Made by a program: the position numbers and the translations under genes. From positions 1 to 64,000 of the forward strand of contig NZ_AUEQ01000019.1 of the NCBI RefSeq assembly GCF_000426065.1: a stretch of DNA of 64,000 nt, in the 5' to 3' direction. The stretch comes from Mycobacterium sp. URHD0025 (GTDB lineage Bacteria; Actinomycetota; Actinomycetes; Mycobacteriales; Mycobacteriaceae). The notes beneath the pieces are model-generated. The model saw only the letters and a program-made list of their open reading frames with translations. It searched no databases and was not told the origin of the DNA. Shown here piece by piece: positions 1-7,247 of this stretch (its first letter is position 1; every line of letters begins with the position of its first letter).

Positions 1-435
1 CCCGGGCAGATCGTCCACCGCGTCGCGCAGCACTTTGACGTGATCACCAGTGAGCAACCCAGCATTTTGGGCGGCAGCCACCACCGGCAACACCGGCGCC
101 AACGGTTCCCCGGTCAGCGCACGCCGCGGCCCCAACACCGCCGCCTCGGCCAGGCGCCGCCCGGCCTCAGCAGACGACAGCCGCCACCTAATCCGCAGCA
201 CCGCGTTCCACGATTTGGCACCCAACTCCCGCGGCGTGGTCTCGGCTTGCAGCTGGGCCAGCAGCCGATGCAACGGCCCCGGCAACTGACACATCAAGGT
301 CTCGTACTCGTCGAGCACCGCCAGCACCTCAGCGCGGGTCAACGCCCCGACATCACAGGCGGCAAAGGCGTCGAACGCGGCCCGCAACCCCGCCACCGCC
401 TCGCCCACACCCGCCTCCATGAATCGAACATACAT
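1..435 (-). CDS. 13E12 repeat / DUF222 family protein, N-terminal part (truncated by window)
   Basis: About 145 codons stay open to the window edge, and the C-terminus, where an HNH nuclease domain is usual in this family, lies outside. The visible part has the DUF222 pattern: an N-terminal GVGEAVAGLRAAFDAFAACD segment, then a CQLP block, an AQLQAETTP block and an AGRRLAEAAVLGPRRAL block. ATG at 435 is in frame and gives MYVRFMEAGVGE. A second in-frame ATG lies at 420. The 435 start is inside a LexA-type box, so either start would be under SOS control. Members of this family are known to be DNA-damage responsive in M. tuberculosis, where one (Rv0515, from memory) sits near hemB as here. The family call is firm; the exact role is not known. 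Confidence 0.85.
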   Translation of the reverse strand, partial: MYVRFMEAGVGEAVAGLRAAFDAFAACDVGALTRAEVLAVLDEYETLMCQLPGPLHRLLAQLQAETTPRELGAKSWNAVLRIRWRLSSAEAGRRLAEAAVLGPRRALTGEPLAPVLPVVAAAQNAGLLTGDHVKVLRDAVDDLPG

Positions 436-439
436 TCGA
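424..439 (-). promoter_or_regulatory. LexA (SOS) box over the start of the DUF222 gene
   Basis: The plus strand reads TCGAACATACATTCGA. The mycobacterial LexA consensus is TCGAAC-N4-GTTCGA, so there is one mismatch (A for G at the start of the second half). It overlaps the first possible start codon, where bound LexA would block transcription directly. Confidence 0.75.
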
Positions 440-479
440 CCACCGACAAGTTAGGCCGCTCACATACGAGGCCGGGACC

Positions 480-968
480 TCACGCCCGCCAGTTCAACAC
501 CTCACCGGACCCGGCCGTCATCACCGTGCCCGGCATGACCCGCAGCCGGTAGGGCGTCAGTCGCAACGCGGCGAACTGATCGGACGTCGGCCCGTCACTC
601 CACTGCGGAATGATGCGCGGGTCGTAACCCACCGGCGCGGGGCCGTTGGCGAAGCGGTCCCACACCTGGGCGCAGGTTTCGTCGTCGGTGTACCACTCCA
701 CAAGGCAGTCCGCGGCGCAGGTGTCGTGGTTGGTGGTCCAGTAACTGACCGAGATATGGGGATGGACCGCCAGATGTGCCCGTTTGACCGGACTGGGCAC
801 GGTGGCGATCCAGCCGAAGAGATCCGTGCCGTCCCACTCCCAGATCGGGTGCAGGATGCGGCTACGCGGTTGACCGTCGGCGTCGACGGTGGCCACCGAG
901 GCCCACACGATCTCGTGGGCCATCGTCACGAAGGCAGGGGCAATCCGTTCCAGCGGGGTCACCGTCAC
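480..968 (-). CDS. Pyridoxamine 5'-phosphate oxidase-like FMN-binding protein
   Basis: A protein of about 162 residues with the split-barrel flavin-binding pattern: VWASVATVDADGQPRSRILHP near the N-terminus, then a WIATVPSPVKRAHLAVHP strand-helix block and an ISVSYW strand. Such proteins bind FMN or F420 and reduce small substrates, but substrate specificity cannot be read from the sequence. GTG at 968 gives the usual VTVTPLERIAP start; an in-frame TTG at 986 is an alternative. It stands 45 bases after the DUF222 gene and 48 bases from the small protein upstream, on the same strand. I infer a cytoplasmic oxidoreductase. Confidence 0.8.
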   Translation of the reverse strand: MTVTPLERIAPAFVTMAHEIVWASVATVDADGQPRSRILHPIWEWDGTDLFGWIATVPSPVKRAHLAVHPHISVSYWTTNHDTCAADCLVEWYTDDETCAQVWDRFANGPAPVGYDPRIIPQWSDGPTSDQFAALRLTPYRLRVMPGTVMTAGSGEVLNWRA

Positions 969-1016
969 AACAGCCACAGTAGGCAACTCATGGCCCGCGA
1001 CGGCGCGGGTTCGCGG

Positions 1017-1208
1017 TTACTCGTCGTGCTCGGGCCGGCCGTAGATCGGGTTACCGTCATCGTCGACCCAGTCATTGACCGCGGTGCCGGAGACGGTGCC
1101 TCCGCTGCCGGGCAGGGTGACAGTGGGCCTGTCGTCGTCATAGGACTGCATGACGCGTTCGGCTTGCTTGTGGTGCTCTTCCGTGACGCGCGGCTTTTCG
1201 GTGGTCAT
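1017..1208 (-). CDS. Small acidic hypothetical protein (63 aa)
   Basis: The protein starts MTTEKPRVTEEHHKQAERVM and ends YGRPEHDE. It is acidic, with DDDRP and WVDDDGNP clusters, and has no signal peptide or membrane segment. I do not recognise a characterised family. Clear start and stop codons, position between two same-strand genes and GC-rich codon positions typical of the neighbours support a real gene. Confidence 0.6.
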   Translation of the reverse strand: MTTEKPRVTEEHHKQAERVMQSYDDDRPTVTLPGSGGTVSGTAVNDWVDDDGNPIYGRPEHDE

Positions 1209-1270
1209 ACCTCACGGCTGCCCGAAAGTGTGAGCCACCAAACACCAGGCCGCGGTTTACGCCCGGTGGA

Positions 1271-1873
1271 TCAGGCCGAAACCGTGCGAAGCGACATCGG
1301 CAGGCTCGGGAGGAAATGCCGGGTGGCGAAGGCCCGGATGTCCTCGGCGGTGTCGAGGGGTTCCACACTGGGCAGCAGCAGCACCATTCCGGCATAACGC
1401 AGGATGGTGTCGGCCAGGTCGTTGACCGCCGGTTCGCCGATCCGCTCGGCAAACCCGGCCGGAAAGATCACCTTCAGTGCCGCGGCCATCCGCTCGATCG
1501 CCGCGCCGTAGTGGGCATGCAGCATCTCCATGACCAGAGCCGGTTCATCGGCGATCATCTGGTTGAGCACATGGTGCCGACGGAACCGCAAGATCGAGAG
1601 CGTGAATGCCTCGACGTAGTAATTCGATTGCGGCCCTGCACTTTTCAGTTCATTGGCGATATCGGAGAACAACGCCACGTTCTCCCGCTCGATCACCGCC
1701 GCCACCAGCTCGTCGCGGTTGGCGAACCTGCGGTAGATCGTGGTGCGGCTGACCCCGGCCCGACGCGCGACGTCATCGAGCGCGACCCGGCGCAGGCCGT
1801 GCCGCTCGAATTCGACGAGGGCCGCGTCCAGGATCGCCGTCACAGAATCGGGCACCGAATCACGCCCGGGCAT
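1271..1873 (-). CDS. TetR family transcriptional regulator
   Basis: A 200-residue protein. Residues about 10-55 form the TetR DNA-binding helix-turn-helix (ILDAALVEFERHGLRRVALD, then VARRAGVSRTTIYRRFANRD). The rest is a ligand-binding and dimerisation domain with no recognisable specificity. Its start overlaps the end of the DUF2236/MpaB gene by 14 bases, so the two are cotranscribed, and it probably controls that operon. A GTAC-based repeat upstream of the pair is a candidate operator. Confidence 0.85.
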   Translation of the reverse strand: MPGRDSVPDSVTAILDAALVEFERHGLRRVALDDVARRAGVSRTTIYRRFANRDELVAAVIERENVALFSDIANELKSAGPQSNYYVEAFTLSILRFRRHHVLNQMIADEPALVMEMLHAHYGAAIERMAAALKVIFPAGFAERIGEPAVNDLADTILRYAGMVLLLPSVEPLDTAEDIRAFATRHFLPSLPMSLRTVSA

Positions 1874-2720
1874 AGCCCTTTTGCGCGAACTTGTTGTAGC
1901 GCACGCTCATCGGTAGATGATCCCACACCCAGTTCACCGGGCGGGATCGCCAGAACGCCGCGAACCGCTGGTAGTTGCGCTCCTGGCGGTCACTCCACGG
2001 CAGGTCCAGCAGGTCACGGGCGCGTGGTGGCAGGCCGCCCGCGGTCAGGAAAGCCGCGGCGGGGTTGAACACTGTGGCGACCACACGCCACACCGCCGGA
2101 TGCACGGCCTTGGGGCACGGGAAGCCCTTGGTGACATAGCCGACGCCGTAGCGGGCGGACTTGTGGGGCACGGCCACGTCGTTCAGCATCCGATCCCAGT
2201 ACTGCTCGAACTCGGCGTAGGTGGCCGGCATGGGCCGATCGCTGACGCCGTAGCGGCGGTACCACGTCTTGGACTCCAGATAGATCTGTTCCTTCTCGGC
2301 GTCGCTCAGCCGTTTGACGAAGGTGTCGGCGAAGTAGAGGACCTGCTCGACGAACGTCGCGTGCGCCCAGAAGTAGGTGTCGGGATCCAGCGCGTGGTAG
2401 CGCGATCCATCCGGCATATCGCCCTTGACGTGATGGTGGAAGTCGCGCACCTGGGTGCCCGCATTCTCGTCCTCGGTGCCGTAGACGGTCCGGAAGATCG
2501 GCGGGATTGTGCGCTTGAGCCGCTCGGCGGTGTCGGCGAAGAACGTGGAGTGGTCCAGCACGCCCTGGCCCAGCTCGGCCAGCATGTTCTGCAGCACTGC
2601 GGGCCGCGGCCCGATCAGGTACATCCGGTTGTCGCCGAAGTACTTCCACACCAGCGATTGCGGCCCCAGTGGCAGGGCGTCGGTCCGCTGCGGCTGCTCG
2701 GCCAATTCGGTCATGGACAC
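1860..2720 (-). CDS. MpaB/Lcp-like oxygenase family protein (DUF2236)
   Basis: A 286-residue member of the DUF2236 family, which includes haem-dependent latex-clearing protein and MpaB, so an oxygenase role is plausible but the substrate is unknown. The conserved core is visible: a GPRAVLQNMLAELGQGVLDHS-like N-terminal block (residues about 37-58), a HHHVKG segment, and HALDPDTYFWAHATFVEQ (residues about 108-125) with the family's conserved histidines. It starts with GTG at 2720 or ATG at 2714. It is the first gene of an operon with the downstream TetR gene. Confidence 0.8.
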   Translation of the reverse strand: MSMTELAEQPQRTDALPLGPQSLVWKYFGDNRMYLIGPRPAVLQNMLAELGQGVLDHSTFFADTAERLKRTIPPIFRTVYGTEDENAGTQVRDFHHHVKGDMPDGSRYHALDPDTYFWAHATFVEQVLYFADTFVKRLSDAEKEQIYLESKTWYRRYGVSDRPMPATYAEFEQYWDRMLNDVAVPHKSARYGVGYVTKGFPCPKAVHPAVWRVVATVFNPAAAFLTAGGLPPRARDLLDLPWSDRQERNYQRFAAFWRSRPVNWVWDHLPMSVRYNKFAQKGYARA

Positions 2721-2732
2721 AGTGTTACAGAT

Positions 2733-2749
2733 TTTGTACTTTGTACCAA
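2733..2749. promoter_or_regulatory. Candidate TetR operator (GTAC-TTT-GTAC)
   Basis: The sequence TTTGTACTTTGTACCAA holds two GTAC blocks separated by TTT, forming both a direct TTTGTAC repeat and an inverted repeat. It lies 13 bases upstream of the MpaB-family start codon, where a repressor encoded by the same operon would be expected to bind. Confidence 0.45.
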
Positions 2750-2755
2750 GAGGTT

Positions 2756-2771
2756 TGTGACCGGGGTCACG
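2756..2771. promoter_or_regulatory. Candidate CRP (cAMP receptor protein) site
   Basis: TGTGACCGGGGTCACG matches the CRP consensus TGTGA-N6-TCACA except for the last base, and its core GTGACC-GG-GGTCAC is a perfect inverted repeat. It sits between the divergent MpaB-family gene and the exported esterase, so either could be regulated. Confidence 0.5.
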
Positions 2772-2846
2772 GACAGGTGGAGGGCGTTATCGCGCTGTTG
2801 CCGGACCGTGTCACCTGCTGAGACCCATGGTTGGAATGATGCGCAA

Positions 2847-3710
2847 GTGACCTCGCTGACCCGCCGCGACGCGCTGCGTCTAGGTCTCACCGGTGCGGGT
2901 GCCGCGGGAATGATGGCGTTGGGCAGCCTCCTCGATCCGCCCAAGTCCGGGGCGTCTCCGAACCCCAACCAACCGGGCCCCGGCCAACCGGCCTCGGCGG
3001 GCGCCCCGTTGCCGACCCGCGACTCGGGGTCGTTCATCTCCGCGGCCCGCGGCGGCGTCGAAACCAATTGGATCATCGCCCGCCCGCCTGGCCAGCACGG
3101 CCCACTACGTCCGGTGATCGCCCTGCACGGGATGGACAACGACGCCGCAGGCGTGATGAGCCTGGGCATCCCGGAAGCGCTGGCCCAGCTGACCGCGGCC
3201 GGCCGGCCGCCGTTCGCGGTGGTCAGTGTGGACGGCGGCAACTCGTTCTGGCGCCGTCGAGCCTCTGGTGGAGACTCCGGGGCGATGGTGCTCAACGAAC
3301 TGATCCCGATGTTGACCACCAAGGGCATCGACACCTCACGAGTCGCCTTCATGGGCTGGTCGATGGGCGGCTACGGCGCCATGCTGTTGGGCGCCAGACT
3401 GGGCGCCGCGCGCACCGCGGCGGTCTGCGCCATCAGCCCGGCGCTCTACCTCACGTACTGGGGCGCGCCGCCCGACGCCTTCGACAGCCTCGAAGACTGG
3501 CAGCAGAACTCAGCGTTGAGACTGCCACCGGCGCTGGGGTCGATCCCGCTCCGCATCGACTGCGGCACCGGGGACGGGTTTTACTCCGCGACCCGAATGT
3601 TCGTCAACCAACTACCCCGGACCCCAGCTGTCGGCTTCTACCCCGGCGGCCACGATCAGGACTTCTGGCGCGCGCACCTGTCCGACGAGCTGGCCTGGCT
3701 CGATTCCTGA
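2847..3710 (+). CDS. Tat-exported alpha/beta hydrolase (esterase D-like)
   Basis: The 287-residue protein starts at GTG 2847 with a twin-arginine signal: TRRDALRLGLTGAGAAGMMA, then a proline-rich linker. The mature part has the alpha/beta-hydrolase fold: an oxyanion HGMDND block near residue 90, nucleophile elbow GWSMGG near residue 168 and a late histidine in GGHDQDFW near residue 266. This pattern matches the esterase/antigen 85-like hydrolases, and Rv0519c is the probable M. tuberculosis counterpart (from memory). It is likely an extracytoplasmic or wall-associated esterase. The substrate is not known. It is divergent from the MpaB gene. Confidence 0.8.
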   Translation: MTSLTRRDALRLGLTGAGAAGMMALGSLLDPPKSGASPNPNQPGPGQPASAGAPLPTRDSGSFISAARGGVETNWIIARPPGQHGPLRPVIALHGMDNDAAGVMSLGIPEALAQLTAAGRPPFAVVSVDGGNSFWRRRASGGDSGAMVLNELIPMLTTKGIDTSRVAFMGWSMGGYGAMLLGARLGAARTAAVCAISPALYLTYWGAPPDAFDSLEDWQQNSALRLPPALGSIPLRIDCGTGDGFYSATRMFVNQLPRTPAVGFYPGGHDQDFWRAHLSDELAWLDS

Positions 3711-3726
3711 ACCGCGCCTTGGGCTT

Positions 3727-4491
3727 TCACCCCCAGGTCAATGGATCCAGCGCCAGGTAGAACCGCAGCCGGTCCTCGTCTATCGCCGCCGGATAGCCCG
3801 CGGCCAGGCCCGCCGCGGCGTCGGTGGCGAATCCGGGGAAGCTGTCGGCGGTGTTGGCCAGCAACAACGCCAGATCGGCGTGGCGGTCCGCGACACCGAG
3901 CCGGCCCAGGTCGACGAAACCCTCCACGGTCAGCCGGTCGGGGTCGATGAGGATGTTGGGCAGACACAGGTCGCCGTGGCACACCACATGATCGGCGGCT
4001 TCTTGGCGGCGACGCCGGCCGGCGTCGCGTTCGACGCGCTTCAGCAGCTCGGCGGGTGAGACATCCCGGTCCTCGTCGGGCAGAAACTCGGTATTGACCG
4101 CGCCTGCGGCGACGACGGACCGGGCCCGTGCCAGCATGTCGTCGAGGCCGCGCTCATAGGGACAGTCGTCGACCGTGACGGCGTGCAGAGTGCGGACCGC
4201 CTCCACCACCGCGGGCCAGGCCGACCGTAGCGCGGCTTCAGCGAGCCGATCGGCCCCGATGCCACCGACGGCACTGCTGATCAGGCAGGCACCGCCGTCC
4301 CCGGTGGAGGCCCAGTCGATCACCGCCGGTACGGGCAGTCCGTGATCGTGCGCCCAGGACATCCGATCCCGCTCGGCAGCCAGCTCTGCGACGGCCACGG
4401 GACCGATCACCTTCAAGTACCGGGAACCGTCCGCACTGCGGAAGACCCCGGCACCGGATTCACCGCGCGAAACGGGCTGCCAATCGGCCAC
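3727..4491 (-). CDS. aph(3'')-I-like: Aminoglycoside (streptomycin) 3''-phosphotransferase-like protein
   Basis: A 254-residue kinase-like protein that aligns by eye over its whole length with APH(3'')-I enzymes, which phosphorylate streptomycin. Shared blocks are DWQPVSRGESG near the start, ERDRMSW, NTEFLPDED, the catalytic loop CHGDLCLPN (residues 171-179; Asp174 would be the base), the metal-binding VDLGRLGVADRHADLAL (Asp194) and the C-terminal LDPLTWG. M. fortuitum is known to carry a chromosomal enzyme of this group. No mobile element is visible nearby and its base composition fits the neighbours, so this looks intrinsic. Resistance itself is inferred. Confidence 0.85.
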   Translation of the reverse strand: MADWQPVSRGESGAGVFRSADGSRYLKVIGPVAVAELAAERDRMSWAHDHGLPVPAVIDWASTGDGGACLISSAVGGIGADRLAEAALRSAWPAVVEAVRTLHAVTVDDCPYERGLDDMLARARSVVAAGAVNTEFLPDEDRDVSPAELLKRVERDAGRRRRQEAADHVVCHGDLCLPNILIDPDRLTVEGFVDLGRLGVADRHADLALLLANTADSFPGFATDAAAGLAAGYPAAIDEDRLRFYLALDPLTWG

Positions 4492-4494
4492 AGC

Positions 4495-4722
4495 TCAACG
4501 ACGCAAGCGGGCGATGGCCAGCACGGTCAGCACACCCGCCACACCGGCGAGCACCAGCGCGAGCACCAGAAGCGGCGCCGAATAACTCACCGCCGTGGTG
4601 GCCGGCTCACCGTCGAGCACAGGCGCCACCTCCACCGTGCCCATCGCGGCGATCCAGCTCAGTACGCAACCCACGGCCGCGACTGCGGCGACGACGAACT
4701 CCAGCACGGCGCGGCGTTTCAC
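4495..4722 (-). CDS. Small two-helix membrane protein (75 aa)
   Basis: Starting at GTG 4722 the protein has two hydrophobic helices (FVVAAVAAVGCVLSWIAA and LLVLALVLAGVAGVLTVLAI) around a short acidic loop, and ends LARLRR-like with basic residues. Its start overlaps the stop of the upstream gene by 4 bases (GTGA), so translation is coupled. It matches the position of Rv0514 in M. tuberculosis (from memory). Function unknown. Confidence 0.7.
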   Translation of the reverse strand: MKRRAVLEFVVAAVAAVGCVLSWIAAMGTVEVAPVLDGEPATTAVSYSAPLLVLALVLAGVAGVLTVLAIARLRR

Positions 4723-5210
4723 GGCGTCCGCTCCTCGACCAGCGGCGTCAGCGCCTGCCGCAGCTTCCGGTGCTTGCGTGCCCAGGCCTGGACCGTGCGC
4801 GCACCGGTCAGTTTCAACCCGATGCCGGTCCGGCTCCGCGGCACTCCCGAGAGTTCCCCGAGAGCACGGGCAGATTGCCAATTCGGCGCCTCCGAGCCCG
4901 ACGCCTCGGGGTAGATCAGGACGATCTCGTCGAGCTTCAATATCTCAGCGCCCTGCCGCAGGGTCTCGGCGGTCAATTCGACCGAGGTGTGGATGCGCGC
5001 GGCCTTGATCTGGATGGCCACGAACCCGGACACCAGCACCAGGAAAACGATCGGAATCCACAGATCGTGACCGTATCCGCCGGTGATCTGAAGAATCGCC
5101 ATGCCGACTCCGGCGAAGGGCCCCAACAGCAGCCACGCCCAGCTGGCGCCCTGCTCGTAGAACAACACCTCGGAGGCGACTTTGTTCACCGGTTCACTCT
5201 CCATCGTCAC
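4719..5210 (-). CDS. Conserved mycobacterial membrane protein (Rv0513-like, DUF3093-like)
   Basis: 163 residues. After a short cytoplasmic start, two hydrophobic helices occur at about residues 24-42 and 50-68. A soluble domain follows with TSVELTAETLRQG, LDEIVLIYPEA, WQSARALGELSGVP and GARTVQAWARKHRKLRQAL. This resembles actinobacterial DUF3093-type proteins; the family name is given with caution. It lies in the run of membrane genes downstream of hemB and overlaps both neighbours, which argues for one transcript. Function unknown. Confidence 0.75.
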   Translation of the reverse strand: MTMESEPVNKVASEVLFYEQGASWAWLLLGPFAGVGMAILQITGGYGHDLWIPIVFLVLVSGFVAIQIKAARIHTSVELTAETLRQGAEILKLDEIVLIYPEASGSEAPNWQSARALGELSGVPRSRTGIGLKLTGARTVQAWARKHRKLRQALTPLVEERTP

Positions 5211-5595
5211 CCTTCCGCAGTGGCAGCGCGCTCAGGCCGGTACCCGCGATGAGCGGGAGCAGCGCGACCAGCGTCAGGATATGGACCGGAGCCAGACTCA
5301 GCGCCGCGATCAACACGACCACCACCACTATCGCCATGGACAGCGCGATCGCGGCCCGGCGGTGCCGCGCATCGCCGGAACGACTACGACCGGCCAAGAA
5401 TGCCATCCCGGCGCCGGCCAAGGCGGTGATCAGACCGACACCGCGGAACAGGGTGCTCTCGCTACTGGGCCAGGACGCCGAGGCGGCGATCAGGCCGCCC
5501 ACGATCAACAACACGGCACCGGCCAACCAGCAGCCGAAGGCGATCGTCGCGCGGCGCGACCGAGGGGTCGGCGTCGGCGTCGTCGGTGAGGGCAT
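5194..5595 (-). CDS. Four-helix integral membrane protein
   Basis: About 133 residues from ATG 5595 (TTG 5601 also possible). A proline/threonine-rich N-terminus is followed by four hydrophobic segments (FGCWLAGAVLLIVGGLIAA, GLITALAGAGMAFLAG, AAIALSMAIVVVVVLIAAL and ILTLVALLPLIAGTGLS). The last 17 bases overlap the next gene. No family is recognised. Its place after hemB suggests cotranscription but says nothing firm about function. Confidence 0.65.
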   Translation of the reverse strand: MPSPTTPTPTPRSRRATIAFGCWLAGAVLLIVGGLIAASASWPSSESTLFRGVGLITALAGAGMAFLAGRSRSGDARHRRAAIALSMAIVVVVVLIAALSLAPVHILTLVALLPLIAGTGLSALPLRKGDDGE

Positions 5596-5681
5596 CGGCA
5601 AAGCCTAGCGATCGACGTCCTCCCCACATCCGACGCCCGGGGTATTGCAACCTCTGGGCTCAGCGTCCGGCCGCAGACTGT

Positions 5682-5693
5682 GAAGGCGCCTTC
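5682..5693. terminator. Short perfect palindrome between membrane-protein genes
   Basis: GAAGGCGCCTTC is a perfect 12-base palindrome in the 156-base gap downstream of the 5752-6186 gene. It could end transcription or mark an operator. There is no U-tract. Confidence 0.3.
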
Positions 5694-5751
5694 GCGCAGT
5701 ACCCACGCCGTGATACCTCTTGCCGCGCCCGGCCAGGGCGCCCGCGATCAA

Positions 5752-6186
5752 TCAGCGCGTGAAGAAACCGTCGGCATCCTTGCGGTACAGCAGGTAGAGG
5801 CCGCCGGCGATCAGTACCGATCCGACGATCGCGGTGACGGCATAGCCCACTGCGGCCGCGTCTTCACGTTGCCCGGTCAGGAGGCTGCTGATCGCGTGCA
5901 GGACCGAGACGATCCCACCGCTGGTCAACAGGGTGCGAGCCCAGCGATAACCCTGGCGCATCAACATCAGGAACGCCGCCACGATCGAGGACAGCACCAC
6001 AAGGAACATGATCGAGAAGACGACGGTCACCGACTGTTGCACACCGTTACCGGATCCGGTGAACGCGTCGATCAGGTACCCGACCACCATGAGCACCAGT
6101 GCGGCCGTCCACAACCAGAACCCGGTATCGACGTCCTCGGGACGACCGGTCGGACTCTGCTGCGGTTCGGTCACCTGTTCGGTCAC
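5752..6186 (-). CDS. Integral membrane protein downstream of hemB
   Basis: 144 residues from GTG 6186, which overlaps the hemB stop by 4 bases. After a polar N-terminus (TEQVTEPQQSPTGRPEDVD) there are four hydrophobic helices at about residues 23-42, 52-74, 84-103 and 112-134, ending in a charged tail. The coupling to hemB suggests cotranscription. I recognise no family and infer only an inner-membrane location. Confidence 0.7.
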   Translation of the reverse strand: MTEQVTEPQQSPTGRPEDVDTGFWLWTAALVLMVVGYLIDAFTGSGNGVQQSVTVVFSIMFLVVLSSIVAAFLMLMRQGYRWARTLLTSGGIVSVLHAISSLLTGQREDAAAVGYAVTAIVGSVLIAGGLYLLYRKDADGFFTR

Positions 6187-7163
6187 GCGAGCCAGCCGGC
6201 CACATCGGCCGCCCAGTACGTCAGCACGATGTCGGCGCCCGCCCGCCGGATTCCGGTCAACGACTCCAACGCCGCCGCCTCCAGATCGATCCAGCCATTG
6301 GCCGCGGCAGCACAGATCATCGAGTACTCACCCGAAATCTGGTATGCCGCAACGGGTACCGGAGAAATATCGGCAGCTGCCCGCACCACGTCCAGGTAGC
6401 TCATCGCGGGCTTGACCATCACCATGTCGGCGCCCTCGTCGATGTCGAGTTCGACCTCGTGCACGGCCTCGCGGATGTTGCCCGGATCCTGTTGATACGT
6501 GCGCCTGTCCCCCACCAGGCTGGACGACACCGCTTCACGGAACGGGCCGTAGAACGCCGAGGCGAACTTGGCCGCGTAGGCCAGGATCGAGACCTCGGCG
6601 TGGCCGGCGGCGTCGAGCCCGTCGCGGATGGCGGCCACCTGGCCGTCCATCATGCCGCTGGGACCGACCACGTGCGCACCTAATTCCGCCTGCGCCACAG
6701 CAAGTTCCACGTAGCGCAGATTGGTCATGTCGTTATCTACCCGGCCCGCGGCATCCAGAACGCCACAGTGTCCGTGGTCGGTGAACTCATCAAGGCAGGT
6801 GTCGGCCATCAGTACCGTGGCATCACCGAGATCCTTCGCGAGATCACGCAGGGCCACGTTGAGGATGCCATCCGGATCGACGCCGACAGCGCCGGTCGGA
6901 TCCTTGTCCTCGTCGCGCGGCACGCCGAAGAGCATCAGTCCGCCCACACCCGAGGCCACCGCGGCGGCGGCCGCCCGGCGTAACGAATCCCTGGTGTGTT
7001 GCACGACGCCGGGCATCGAGGAGATGGGCCGTGGTTCATCGATGCCGTCGGCGACGAACATCGGCAGCACGAGATGGCGTGGCTCCAAGGAGGTTTGGGC
7101 CACCAAACGGCGCATCGCCGGCGTGGAGCGCAGACGACGAGGACGATGTCTTGGGTAACCCAT
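6183..7163 (-). CDS. hemB: Delta-aminolevulinic acid dehydratase (porphobilinogen synthase)
   Basis: HemB condenses two 5-aminolevulinate molecules to porphobilinogen in haem and corrin synthesis. The 326-residue length is normal. Schiff-base lysines are visible at Lys199 (AYAAKF) and Lys251 (VMVKPAMSY). The metal site reads DTCLDEFTDHGHC, with Cys123, Asp125 and Cys133, so the middle cysteine of the three-Cys zinc type is replaced by Asp. ATG 7163 has a strong AGGAGG ribosome site just upstream. A hairpin separates it from hemD, so hemB may also have its own promoter. Confidence 0.97.
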   Translation of the reverse strand: MGYPRHRPRRLRSTPAMRRLVAQTSLEPRHLVLPMFVADGIDEPRPISSMPGVVQHTRDSLRRAAAAAVASGVGGLMLFGVPRDEDKDPTGAVGVDPDGILNVALRDLAKDLGDATVLMADTCLDEFTDHGHCGVLDAAGRVDNDMTNLRYVELAVAQAELGAHVVGPSGMMDGQVAAIRDGLDAAGHAEVSILAYAAKFASAFYGPFREAVSSSLVGDRRTYQQDPGNIREAVHEVELDIDEGADMVMVKPAMSYLDVVRAAADISPVPVAAYQISGEYSMICAAAANGWIDLEAAALESLTGIRRAGADIVLTYWAADVAGWLA

Positions 7164-7185
7164 TACGCCTCCTATCCTCGAAACT

Positions 7186-7228
7186 GCATTCCAGCAGGAG
7201 AACTTCGAGTAAGGCCCTGCCGGAATGC
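7186..7228 (-). terminator. Hairpin between hemD and hemB
   Basis: Arms of 13 bases at 7186-7198 and 7216-7228 pair with one mismatch around a 17-base loop. It lies after the hemD stop and before the hemB ribosome site, so it may attenuate read-through or stabilise the hemD message. Confidence 0.5.
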
Positions 7229-7247
7229 CGTTTCGGCGAATGTCTGT

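Noticed and set aside
40..552. Long plus-strand frame at the window start
   Set aside because: It lies opposite the DUF222 frame and has an Arg/Gln/Pro-rich translation typical of a shadow frame of high-GC DNA.
1917..2846. Plus-strand extension upstream of the esterase
   Set aside because: The frame runs opposite the MpaB-family gene and lacks a signal before the Tat motif. GTG 2847 gives the twin-arginine signal at the N-terminus.
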